Origin: Hoplostethus atlanticus
Taxonomy: Eukaryota; Chordata; Actinopteri; Trachichthyiformes; Trachichthyidae
Length of the DNA stretch: 64,000 bases
Reading direction: 5' to 3'
NCBI GenBank assembly: GCA_034670405.1
Contig: JAXDDX010000123.1
Coordinates: 865,501-929,500, forward strand
Shown: positions 1 through 13,700 of the stretch, in pieces
Layout: each line of letters begins with the position of its first letter
Position numbering within the stretch: the stretch's first letter is position 1
The notes under the pieces: generated by a model
What the model saw: the letters and a program-made list of their open reading frames with translations, nothing else
Databases searched by the model: none
What the model was told of the DNA's origin: nothing
Position numbers and translations under genes: made by a program

Positions 1-79
1 CTTAGCGCTACGACACCTTTCGGGAAACCCACGTGTTTGTTTGTTCTATAAAAATTACATTTCCATTTGGCAATTGTAC

Positions 80-182
80 CTGTAGCCACAATGATCCCTG
101 GTACAGAGTCTTTGCTGGAGATGCGTCCAGATGTGTAGGGGTTCTCTGACATCTCCAGATGCAGATGCAGTGAACAAAATGG
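80..182 (-). CDS. sorcs3: sorcs3 exon 11 (last exon in window)
   Basis: 103 nt, residues 566-599 plus one base of a glycine codon. Reads PFCSLHLHLEMSENPYTS then GRISSKDSVPGIIVAT. 'SGRISSK' is the SORCS3 form (SORCS1 has SGIIASK). Acceptor TTGACAG|CCA, donor ACAG|GTACAA. Exon 12 must lie beyond the left edge; positions 1-79 are intron 11. Confidence 0.93.
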
Positions 183-1672
183 CTGTCAACAAAACGGTGT
201 CCAATCAAGCACATCTTGAGATAACGAATCAGACAGATCTTAACAGATGCAATTATAATCGGCTTTGCCAACAAACTATTCTCCCTTTTGAGAGAAAAGT
301 GCCAACATGTTCAGAGACCACTTATGAAACAAAGATGCTTTTCCCCCCAATTTACTCTGCCAGCAAAACGAAAATGGCTGCGAGGACAAGGAGGGCATTT
401 GGATTGTTTCATTCAAAAGCAAACAAGGCATGTAATTAAAATTCTCCAAGATGCACTGATAAATCTGGTAAAATTGATTCAAATCATTTTGACTCATCTC
501 TCAGATTCGAGCACTTCAATAAGGCCTTTCAAACAGCTAAGGTGGGAGGCGGGCAGGAAGCGGACAAGAGCACAAATTGTATTGTATTTGTATGACAGTG
601 AAAAAAACATGTAACCTAATATTAGCTGAGCAACATAAATTATGTCTAGCCCTGCTTTATTCGTGGTTGAATATCAAACAAATCTGGCACAGAAAAACAT
701 GTGCCACTTACTGTAATTCACAGTAATCTAGCATTCATTAGTCCAGTGCCGACAGTGACTACAGGTAGTAAATTGAAATCTCGGAGGTTAATGGAAAGTC
801 TGAACCCCTGAAACTAAACGTGACAACACTCTGTGTCATACACTAAGACATAGACTTTCAAATGAGAATATTCGAAGCCAAGCATTTCCTTGGCCATTTA
901 GGAAACTAAAAAGGTAAACGGGCACCTGGCCTTGTGCAAATATGGCTCTAAATCAAAGAATATCCAAAGCACAGCCGATGAGGTTGAAACATTTGATGAA
1001 TGATATATGTCAGAAGCTTCATTTCCCATAAAGAAGAACATTCATTCAGCCAGAAGGCTCACGCTCACCAGAATGCAGTGAAGGTTATTTCCAGCCACAT
1101 CCGTGGCAGGAGCTGGCAGGAGGGCCCATGTTTGTCCCTTGTTGTATGTGATAAAAGTCTTCACTTGATGATCCACCAGTTTGTTGGCTAGATACATGCC
1201 ATTTATCCCCTCAACCTATGAAGGAGAAACAAAACCGCAAATAATAGCTGAGTTATAACCACATAAGCTAGTTCACACAATGTATTTAATTTGTAAGAAC
1301 CTCTCCTGGCAGATTGATTATAATGACAATGCCTAGAATAATTATAATTGCAGTTAAGAAAAATAATGACTGCTTTGTGCTGAATGTAATAAGTTTGCAG
1401 TTCACTGTGCCGTGACAGAAGAAGTCACGGATTGACTATGCACCTTATAAAAGTCGACCAGTAGGTTGCCAGCAGGTCCTCTGCTAGTTCTTAGATTCTC
1501 CAATGAGATGGTGAAGTAAACTCCAGGGGAGTCTGAGATGTACAGGCTGTAAGTGTTGTTCTGATTCCACTCCTGAACTGCCGCAAATACCTGCTTCTCA
1601 TCTGTACTGATAATATGCATGTCCTGTAACAATGTGTGCATGGGAATGTAGAGAGAGAGAGAGAGAGACAGA

Positions 1673-1714
<42 letters not shown>

Positions 1715-4700
1715 AACAGAAAGAGAGTGAGAATGACAGATAGGTGTAAGCAAGCGAACACAAACAGACAGAACATCAGACTTAAAAGAGAGGCCATCTA
1801 TTAATGATGCACTATATAATAAATGATCACATTTCTTTATAAAAGAAGAGATTTACCACATTGATCCTAAAAAAAACTAAAAGCAATTCAGAACAAAAAC
1901 AAACCTCTTGTTCCCTTATGATACCACAACCTGTTATTATCTGAGGGTAGAGCTTACCTTGGGTAGACAATATTTAGGTAATTTCATCTGTTTGAATGAT
2001 TCTCTCATGTAAGACACAAAGTAGCTGGCACGTCCCGACTTGGTCACCTTTGGAATGAAGTCAAAGAAGCTTTATTAACTGGGAAAGTGAAAACCCACCG
2101 TTTTTTATATTTTCAGTCTTGGAGGAACAATTTTTTTTTTCTTCAAAAATCCAGAAAATGCCATTTATATTTTACATTTTTAATTTGATTGGTCCCATGG
2201 GCATGAAATGTCTTCTACACAGAGGACTATGTAGTTGTCAACAATAATAATAAAATGGAAAAAAATTAGATGTGAGGTTTTTGCCAGGAATTCCCATCGT
2301 CCTACATGTAATCCTGTGGTAAAAGAGGAAATTAAGCTAAAGCAGCTCCTTGAGGACGTACACACTCCACTGTGCAGAAAGAAGAGCAAAACCACAAGCA
2401 AAACAAAAATTATTCTCATTATCTCAATTAGCCTGGAGCTAAAGCACTGAAAATTGTGTTGGCTTTATCTACAGTGCGCCTTGGAGATCTTAATGCACTA
2501 CCACTTTCCCATCCACTCACAGGCATAGCGACACTACTTGATAGCTTATTTTCTAATCAACTAGAGGGATGGTGTTTGTCCCCCAACACACTACATTAGG
2601 GCTCTAATGGAATAATCTATCGAAAATCAATGAGCTGCATTTTCCCAGGCCACATTTTTGAGGATGTTGCACTTGGCTGTTCCTTCTCTCCCAAGAGACT
2701 TTAGAGGTGTTGAAGACTGCTTATTTCGTTGTAGGCCAATCGATAACCTCATTACTCTTTGTCAAGTTAAATCCAACTGCCCCAAGCAATGAAAGTCACA
2801 AGAAAGTCATCTGTGCCACCACAGTTCCTCGCAGACACACCAGCTGTGTCCAGCTATTTTCACCAGCATCTTCCTTATGTCCTGCCTCTGCCCACAGTCA
2901 ATCTCATCTTAGCTAAATTCAATTTAGACATTTTATTGAAACGCCATTTTTGAATCACACTGTGATATTTTTTCAGACATTTTCATTCTTAGATTGCAGC
3001 CATTCCAATCAAGTCTGTGGATTAAGTGTGTTGAAAGTGAAACTGGGTCACCACCAAAGTATTGCTGCTGCAACATCATATCATATCAACAGATTACATT
3101 TATGGATAAATGAATTAAAAATAAACAGCAAACATTTAGGAACATTTATTCATATTGAGCAAATGCAGGGTGACTCACTACAAACATTGAGCCCTAGAAA
3201 ACATTGCCATTTGATTTGGTTTCTCATACTTATTTGGACTTTAAGTCTAACAGAGCTGTGCAAATGTATCAAGGCTGACCAATACAGACAGAAAATGACT
3301 TAGCTGTAGATGGAAATCAATGACAGCAGAGGGCACTTGAAATTAAATCTCTAACAATGACACTGACTGTCAGCATCTAATAGGAGTCAAAGTCAGTGTG
3401 AATGGTAATAAGGACACCAGCCTGTCTATTGACAGGTTTCCCTGCCATGTACTCTCAGCAAGCAAACACATTTTCCGGGGTTGGAGAATGCCTGTGCAGA
3501 GACTCAAATATTGAGCGTGCCTTGACATGAACAGGACAAAAAATAATCAAAATGCACACCGGGCCAGTGGGGAACAGGTGTGTGGGAGAAAGCCATCATG
3601 TAAGTGTTGATGGAAAAGCATGAATTGGATGCAAAGGCGACAAAAGAAGTTCACAGAAACAGCACCCTTTGTGTGCAAGATGAAAGCAACTTGTCTAATT
3701 TAATATAGTATGAATTACAAACCTGGAAGGAAAACATAATGGTATTAGTATACAAACCTGCGTGAAAACATATTCATCCTGCACAACCAGGGAGTTGGTG
3801 TCCACATGTCCAGGGAAGAGGTACTGTCTGTGGGCTTCTGTGCATCGTTGGGCTCGGCACTTTACATACTGGGCACCTGGAAAAAGTCAATGGGAGATCA
3901 ATTAATCAATAAATTACAGCCACTTAAAACCATTTAATATGCTATATATACTGTAAGTGCTCAGTACTGGAACCACTTTATGGTTGGGTAATTGCACAAA
4001 TAGCAAAAAATCAAATGCTGGACCACTAATGCTACACAATATACCCTTTACAATACAAAATAATTTACTAGATTTCTTGGTCAAGACAAAAACAAACACG
4101 TATGTCACACAATCAGAGACAATAAAGCCACAGTACAGAATGTTACTATGTAAGATCAAATTTGTTTGCATGCTAATCCACATATAGCTTTTTGCCTTTT
4201 TTTTGCCTTCCTGCTTTTTGCAGGAAAGCCCTGTAATTGGTTTGACAGAATATAGTCTGCTGTTTTGAAGGGGAGAGTTGAGGTTCTTCTATGGGACGCG
4301 GGGGATAGATTAAGACCAAGAAACATCGATCAGCCCACTATAACGCTCCCTTTTTGTCAGGAGACACCTATTCTGCTTTACAAGACTTCTGGGACCAATC
4401 TGAACAGCAGAACAGGTCTCATCTTCCCAGTGACCTCGCTCTAAATGAGAGGCAAGGGGGTCCTGTGGGTCCTGCTACTGTGGCGAACTGGAGTATAGCA
4501 CTCACGGCCTTTTGCAATGCGCGTCTCGATGTGGACCACGTCAGATTCTCTGTCCAGTCCCATTACCGCCCTTGAAAGAGCAGGAGGAGGAGAAGATGGA
4601 GAGGAGCAGAGTGATGTGGAGGAGGAGAAGATGGAGAGGAGCAGAGTGATGTGGAGGAGGAGGAGGGGTAGGAAGATGAACGGTGAAAAAAGAAGGGGAA

Positions 4701-5980
4701 TAGAGGGAGAGAGGCAGGGTGGAGAGAGGAGTATCACAGCCCTATTCTGTGAAACCGGCAACAATATGTTTTGATCTCCTGTGAATCAGTCAGTGTACCG
4801 GACATTAAATTTGTGCCACTTCTGGCAATTAACCTCAATTTGTACAAGCATAAACAAAGGAGAGGACAAGGGGAGGGGTGTGGATTTGCAACACAAAGGA
4901 GATCAGCCATTCTAGTCTAACTCCCTCAGCAATTCGCATTAATGTCTAATGCGGTGAAATGTAGACGGTTGCAACACCGTTTTTGAAAAAAATATCTGAA
5001 ACATTGTGTATAAATCATTGGGTTTCAAGTACACGTGTTGTTTGGGGCGCCACGATGCGCACTGCACCATTGTTTATCAAACGTCTGGCTGTTCATGCAT
5101 GTGGAGAGGATGTCCTCCAAACAATGTCCTTTCTTTCTCAGCTCAAATGGCACTTGGGCTCGACACATGCCACAGTCAACGGGGATAATCGGGCTTGCAT
5201 CAATATTCACCGACTTGTGCTTGTGCGGTTCAGATTACTGAATGACTGACAACAAAAACAGCATGTCATATATGAGCGCTATAGAAAAAGGAGCACAGTA
5301 TTCATTCAAGCCTACGTGAGATGGATTTAATCAGGGCGCTACTTTTTTACGGTTTATGGTCTTAGATCTGTTTTTGACAAGAGATCACTGGATCCTTTTG
5401 ACAGCATCAAGCTATTAACGCTGTAATTACGCAAATTATAATCAATCACGGCACAAAACTTGAGCTCAAAAATAGAATCCATACGACCATACCAGTAGAA
5501 TCGCCCCGGCATCACATTGTCGTGAACAAGCTGCCATTTTCTCCCAAAGTCCAGTGAACTGTACAACTGCAAAATAAAACGGGGACCAACCATCAGGGGT
5601 GCATTCAAACACCTCAGGAGAGATATTGTGAATACACGGCAGCATGATCACATCCAGAGCAGAACAAAAAACAAATGCAAAACAGAGCAGATTACATATT
5701 TCATCACCATATTTTACTTTCACAAGGATTCATTCTGGATCACTCAAAAGCTCCTGCTACCTTGCTGTCATGACTGTAAGCCAGTATCCAGTTCTCCTGT
5801 GCAGGGTGGAAGAGCAGGCTCTGGATATAGAAGTTAATGGGATGCTTCTCAAAGCTCGCCCCTTCATCTGAACTGATGAGAACAGCGCTCTCTATCTCTG
5901 GGTCGCTAAGCATCATTATCTAAAGTACAGAGGGCCAAAAGAGAGATACAGCATTAGAGGGAGAGGGAGAAAGAGAGTGC

Positions 5981-6023
<43 letters not shown>

Positions 6024-9000
6024 GGCAACTGTACTTCACATGAAAGGTTTATATGCTGTCATTTCGCAGCAATTCGACGTCAGGCCCAAGCTTAGACAAG
6101 AAAACAAGGAAATAAAGAAACGGATAAATTGCTGACCTTCCTCTTATTGGTTGGGCAGACATAGAGGTAACTTAAAACCGTCCTTGAACCCACTTTGTCA
6201 TTGAGTTTGGCATAGGTGCTTCCATAATCCACAGATCTAGAAACGGCGACAAAAACATTTTACACGTTTGAGTTAAACAAAGACATTGATTTTTCATCAT
6301 CCAAGAGAGATTTTAACATATCAATGCTCTGAATGATGAACACGCTGCATCAGGGATTATTCTCTGTCCACTCAAATACAAGTTTGTACCCTAAATACAG
6401 TGAAGAAGGAATGTGGAAGCGGTGAAATCTATCTTAAATCAGTGCCACAGCCTTTTGTGCTTATTATTGTCAACAGACTAACTGATTTCCATTTTTTTCC
6501 CCTTGCATCCCCTTGCTGCTGGAAAGAGATCATTTAATTAATTCTAATGCCTTTACAGCAAAGAAGCTAATGTGTGGCGAGCCCTAGCTGCGGCTACATG
6601 TGTAAGGAGAATGTGAATAATGTTATATCTTGTAAAAAAAAAAAGAAAAAAGAGAGGACAACAAATGAGCCCCGCTTCCTGGCCCTCGTTAACTAAATGG
6701 CCTATGTTGGAATAAAATGGGGCGTTTATGTCTGCCGCAGCGTACTGAGTTACTGAATTACCCAGCAGGAACAAACAAATGAAACAACATGTAAAGATCC
6801 TTGCTCTTCTAAATACTAACTGTCCCCTACCAGCGCCAGCATCCCGTGACAAGGGTAGATGTGTTTGTCTCTTCATTCTTCATGCTTATATTTCTCCTCC
6901 CCGCAAACAGCCAATCCACTCTTTCAGTTCTACCTGAGTGCCTCCAAATGTAATTTCGCTGCATAATTGGATAGATAGCCGGTGTCTGCTATCATTGTGT
7001 GTGCATTAAGCTGAATCACTCCATTTGCTGTTGACATTGTTTTCAAAGGCTTACCCCTAAACACATTTGTATTTATTCTTAAGCATTCCTTTCGGTTGAC
7101 ATATCTCCCTTCGATTGTGTCTGTGGAAGCCTCTTAAATGAAGTTATTACAGTGTGAAGTTACTTGAGCACAAAAGGCAGTCATCATCACGAGAACTTGA
7201 TGCTTGTGTTAGATAGCTTCTGTGAGGCACCCATTGATCTTCAAATTGCATTTTGCCACCAACAGGGGCCCAGGGCTGTACCCATAAATCATTTATGGTG
7301 TTATCACAGAAATCATTTACTCCAATTTCTTTTCATAATATTCAAATCTCTCCTTTTCTAATATCCATACAAAGAGCCCTCATGCACCCCCTGAGGTACA
7401 CTCTAATTTACTTGTGGTGCCATTGTTAAGCAGACACCTTGATGGAATACCTCCTGTACACAATATGGGATTTCAAAACGTGTCAAGTCGTGTGTAAATC
7501 TTAGCAGCGCCTCTAGTGAAACAGAAATTAATTTGAAGCTCTATGCTTGGCGAGCTGATGGTCTCTTTTCAGGTGTATTTCAAAATGAAATGAGTTTCGT
7601 GCAGGCTTTAGGAAAGGTGAGAAAAAAAGGCACATCAGAGGGTGGATTGGGCTCCGTGGTATAATCCTTAATGAATTCCATTCTTATTTATGATCTGACA
7701 GGGCACTGTAATTCACCTCTCAGTACACAGTGAATGGTATTACTATGGCTATACAGTAGCAATTGCATGTCAATTGCTTCTGAAACAAAAGGTTAGGGAT
7801 GCCAATCAATCAAAAACTGCACCAGGAAGTTTCTATAGGTCAGGGAAAGAGAAGCTTAGATCCATGCAAAAAACGCCTTAAATAAATCTTCTTTTTCAAA
7901 ATATATCCTTTCAAAAAGAAGCCTTGCAGATGTCAGACAGAAAACAGGTTGGGCCTTGTCTAAAATATTGATCCATTGTCAAACTTCTTGTCTTTGGAAC
8001 AGTAGGAAGCAGAGAGCAGGGTGCTTCAGCGTGAGCTATTTCAGATTGTTTTATTAAAACATATTTCATATTGGTTTCCAGTATAACTTGGTTGTTCACA
8101 TCCAAGCGAGGGAGGCTGCTATAAATCATACTTACTGTATACTGCATTCTCTATGAATATATTATTTTCCTTCTGAATTTAGGGCGCTGCTTTTGCATTT
8201 TTACACAATTCCTACCTTGGTGACTTAACCTAACCTTTATATCAAGATGGAAAAGGCAAAAGAAGAAACAAAATAATTATTTAACCCCTTACCTCCAAAG
8301 GGAGCTCTCAGTAACAGCCCCAAGATTGAAGTCATACAGCTTAGTCAAGATGAGGATCACCTGCAACACAACGGCAATAGACAGATTTAATTGCATGCCA
8401 AGGTCTCCATAAAACGTCTACCTAAAAATCTATTTCCTTATTGGCATACTTTTCCTGTCTACATCTAATGACGTGGAATGAATGCAGTATGTCTGGTGCA
8501 TTACTGTACCAATAAATATGATCTACATGCAGTATGTCATCCCAGTGACAAGTGATCATCATGTTGTCAAGAGATGCCAGTCTGCTGGTGCCAAGATCTG
8601 AAAAAGCCACGTGGACTGTCAAGAGTCGTGCCTGTATCTCATGTGGAATGATACCTACATGACAGCAAAATCTGAAAATTGTTCAGTGAGCAACAAAAAC
8701 ACATACAGACAATGACTGCCCCTCAACCCTTTCTCTCTCATTCTCTCTCTCTCATTCTCTCACTCTTTGTCTTTTTACTTCTCTCTCTTTCTTTTATTTT
8801 CCAAAGAGTGAACTCACTGAGGCCCAAAGCACAAACAAACTTTGATTTGAATGGGATTATTTTCTCATGAGGAAATAGTAGGTGTTCTATTAAGTCACTT
8901 ATATTATTCATTGGAGGACTCCCAGTTCCAGATCCACTTCTGAATGCTTTTGGCTAAATGCTTTTGTGTGTTCGCTGAAGATAGTTTCACGATGTGTTTC

Positions 9001-10689
9001 TGGGCAAACCCAAAATGCAGACCATAAAAGCCTGCCCAGTCAGAGAGGGCAGAGTGAAATGGTGTGCAAACGCATTATTGTCACTCCAATGGCATTATAA
9101 ATGACTTCCCATGGGGATGCTCATAACTCAGGGTAGAAGGAGGGGGTGGGGTGGGGGCTCGGGGCAGGGCATGGAGGGAGGGAGTCGCAGCGGCAGATAA
9201 CGATCAAGAAGCAAAAAAAACATGGCATAATATGATGAATAAACAGTCTGAATGATAGGTCGAAAGCTCAATTACAGTGAGTTTAAACACATTAACCTTA
9301 TGGGACCCGTGGAACGAGTCATTAAACTGAAAAAGCCACACAAGACTTGGCGGAACAAAGGCATGCCTCTAAGTCTACTTTGAAAATGTTAAAAACCCAA
9401 TTGACCCACAATTTAGCCATCAAACAGCCACTGTGCATGGCCTGGACTATCTGCATTACAGGTTAATTAACCAATCACGCACAGAGATAAGCATTTGCAT
9501 AACTAAATGCACCATGTCTGCAAGGTCCAACACCAGAGTCTGAATCAATTTGGAGTATAGACTTAGTTAAATGGCTGTGATGTTAGACCTAATTGCTTTC
9601 TTTGAAAAACAGATAGGAGGGGAAAACTCTGCCAAACTGTTGATCATTAGTGTCTTCAATTCTCTTTTGCTAATGACAATGAGTCAGTGTCACGGGACCT
9701 CATAATACTATGTGGTAAATTTAATCTACAACTTAGTTGATCAGTGTCAATCTGGAGTAGATCATTCCCAACCAAAAGGCTTCAAATGTCCAGCATTGCA
9801 AATATGCGGTAGATTTACGGGATGCTCATTGTGTTATGGGCTACCTTCACTCGCGCCATTTTGTGTCCAGTATCAAATTTCAGCAAATGCTTACCTGGCA
9901 AAATCACCACTAAAAATAGCCCCGGATGGCAGCCATGACATCACTTGAAACCAAAAAAGTACAGAGTAAAAAATGAGTCTTAAAGTGGTTCTATTGGAAA
10001 GCCATCCATACTAGTGTCGATACAAGCTCTGTGTTAATTGTTGACAATGTTGTGTTTGTGCCACTGGCTCATTAAGAAAAGCTGACCCGCTGAGTTGGGT
10101 CAGTGACGATCTACCTCAGGGACCAACAGACTAGTGAGGCAGATGACTGTTAGGATGATTTGTCCCAAGTGCATACACCAAGAGTACATCACCAGAGACA
10201 ATCTCAATCTCAACTTCTCCAACGTTATTGATAGGAAGTGCATCTGTGGCTCAAGTCAATAGAGAGCAACTACTATACATGCAAATGCTGAAACCAAGAC
10301 GGCGAGCACGTGGCTTGCACACCGGATATGTGACTTACAGTATTGGAACGCGGCAAATTAAGTTGCATGAGACGCACGCTAAAGTCCAAAAGAGTTTATG
10401 GTGCAGGATTGCATTTATGTAAATACTGGAAACAAACAAACAAGAATGGCAGCAGGAATTATTTTTGAGCCCTCTAGGTAAATACAATTTTCCACGCCTA
10501 TCATCGCTCACTTGCATACATGAAATTAAGTAAGGACCCTAGAAGGCCAAAAGCGGTGCATTTATTCATGTTTATGTTTTATTAATGCGAAGAAAGAGAG
10601 CTTTGCCCCAGGAAAGTCAACCAATCATTTTTCAGATTGGCTCTCACCCTCTGAGGAGTTCGGTTTAGCGATCCCTTTATCTAAACATC

Positions 10690-10724
<35 letters not shown>

Positions 10725-13700
10725 TTCTTTCTTTCTTTCTTTCTTTCTGAATCGACTATTCAAGTTCTTAATTTTGTTGTGGAGCAGTATTTTTTGATTC
10801 CCCTATATTTCACAAGAAGCCAGCGAACACAGAGAAGAATAAAGGTATATCACAGCCAGGTGCTGTTTGGCCATGCTAATATTTTGATTCTTTGAGGAGG
10901 TGGAAAAGGGAGCCTCCATGGCAACAGAGGAGTTCCAGTCATAATTTCATTTTGATATATCAGCTGGATGCAAATATCACATACACACACACACTCACCC
11001 GTAAACACTCCACTTGCACCAGCATTCATGCATGCAGCACACAAATGCACTGTATACACACACAGACACACATTCACTCAAAGCTTCTTTGACTGAATCA
11101 GTTCCTTAGAATTCCATATCAATGCATTTTTTTTAAAGGGAAACGCTCAAACTTTCAAAGTTCTTCCTCTGGACTTGGGAGGCATCACAACGCCATGTTG
11201 CCGGGCAGAAGGGTTTCTACTAAGCTTTCAGTTTGGCTTAAAAATTATCACTGTGCACTGTTAATAAAGTGGAATAAACCATGGCTGTACATCAACACTT
11301 GTCAGTCATGCAATTGTGCATTCCAGCACCATGCTTCACATCTTACCTACTGCGTATTTAGTCCCCAGTGAAGCATCATTAAGATGACACCGCTCAAATA
11401 TTATTTCTCTCTAATTGGGTAGGCAAGGGAGAAAAGGGACCATTACTCTAAACAGATTACACGGCACACCTCCATTTTATTTTCTGTTCAGGAGTTACTC
11501 ATCAGGAGAAGTAGAAACTCTAGAAATATATGAGAATACAGCCACTTTCATGTAGATCTGGCACTGTTTTTGAACTTAACCATAGGGGACAATTGAAGGA
11601 TCCAAATTAATTTCCGAGGGACCCCCAAGTTGATATCAGTGAATGATGCAAGGCTCTTTGTAATACCATGGCTGATGGCTCATGTAACATTTACTCAGCG
11701 ATATACTGACATATCCATATTTTATTTACCTTTGGCATCCTCTGAAAAAAGTTCACTGTGAAAATGATACACATTTACATTCTCATGAATACACGTAAGC
11801 TTTTATATATTGCAGGGAATAAACACACAGAGTAAACCATCTCTTGGGAGAAACCCCCCTGTCTATTTACCTTTCCTCGATCTAACCAGATGAAAATGTA
11901 TGAAGACAGATTTTCACGTGCATCGTTGTTGAACCTCATTGTGTCAACCACTAATTAAATCACTCCAGAAATCTAAACTGTGTGATTCAATAAACAAAGA
12001 GAAAAGATGGGATTTTGAATGCATCGAGTGGTTGAATGAAACATCATCTCAAAGGTCCAGACTTTTCCCATCATTTAATTGGGCCCCTGAAACACAACAC
12101 GACTGTGTGTGTGTACACTATGTATGCTTGTGTATGTGTGTGTGTATTTGCTACTGAGAGGGACAAGCAATGATGTCCTGTACTGGATGACAAGTTAGAG
12201 CCACTGCGGGGGACTCTATAATAGGCTGGGTTCAAAAAGAGGGTCATCTCCAGTCTTTTTGTGATTTTTTATACCTATCTCATAGTGTAAGGTGTCCAAA
12301 CATTGACCTCCACTATTGCTAGTTTAAACAACAGGCAGTAGAAATGGTTTTGAAGAAGAAACAGAGTAAAAAGGTGTGTGTAACACTATGAGCAGGGCCA
12401 GATGGACCAAATAATGCAGCTCCATAGGGGCCTCTTTATGCATCTAGACCATTGTCAGACACCAAAAACTGGCATATAATCATGGGAGGAGCTAGCTGGG
12501 ACTGTGCTGTTCATCGCACCACACTGCATTTCACCGCACTGTCCAAGCAGACACAATCCTGAGGACACAGAAGTAAAACCTGTTTCATTTGTTGTTGAAC
12601 TTCAGATCTCATTAAGCAAAGTAATAAAAAAAAAGAGTGTTTGACAATTACTGCGATTTCTTCATGCCAACCAGCTCATTCTGCTGTATACTATCAATAT
12701 CAATTTTTAATTTCTTGTGCTATGAGGGGGAAAAATCACCAGCCAAGCATGTGACAACGAACACGATTGTTGTGTGTCCTTTGATAAGCCAAATGTGATT
12801 TTAAAAAACATGTTTTCAATCCAACAATATTAGAGAAAATCTGTACATCAGAATGATGGCAATGCAAACAAAAAACAAAGTATTAGAAATGAATCCAAAC
12901 ACTCTAGACATAATTTGTATCACTTTTTTTTGCTCATACAATTAAGGATTAATATATTCATGCATCCATTAGAAATGATTTGAAGCAAACACCTGCAGAG
13001 AAAAGAAATATTGGTTGCACATTTGCATACATTTCTTTAAGGCTTGACAGCAGTGAGGGCAAAATGAAAATGTATTTCAAGAGTATTTTGCAGAGAGCTA
13101 AAACAACATCTTGATTGTGGCTCTGTGAGGACATAGGGACTTAGTAGAAAAAGTGGTGTAGAAAGGCCTTACTCTTTCCTCATCTTATCTGTGGACTAAA
13201 TTGATTGTTTGTGCTTTTGTGGGTGAAAAACATACTCTGGGGATGCTGCTTTCATCAAGTAAACTCCAGTGAAACATCCCTTGTGCATTAGTGTGCTTTC
13301 TGTATGTTTGCTTATCCTCTGGACCACTAAGTCAGGGTCATATAGCCCTGATGCTTCAAGCTTGAGAGGTTTCTGCAATCAATTCAGTCCATTTTGGGGG
13401 GGAAATTAATGAAATGGAGTGGATGTAGAAAGGTTTCACTTCAAACACAGCACTATTGTGGAGAGGTTGTGTGCATGTTATGTCCCTCTGTTGCTAACAA
13501 CAATACAAAATGAATTTGTCTAAATTGTGCTGCCTCCCATTAGTAGAAGATTGTGATTGGTCTGTATGAGTCTGCTTCATTTCTTTAAAGAAGGCTTGGG
13601 GCAAATAGTCAATGACATCTGTTCAATGGACCAGGTACTTAAAGATTATTTTTTTGTCAGACACCGTAGAGAGAAACAGAAAAGACTGGGAGAGAGAGGG

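Noticed and set aside
1402..1797. 131-codon minus frame with a Ser-Leu repeat
   Set aside because: It is sorcs3 exon 9 read through into the intronic (GA)n microsatellite; only 1444-1623 is coding.
10082..10103. CTGACCC...GGGTCAG hairpin
   Set aside because: Seven-bp arms; expected by chance in 64 kb.
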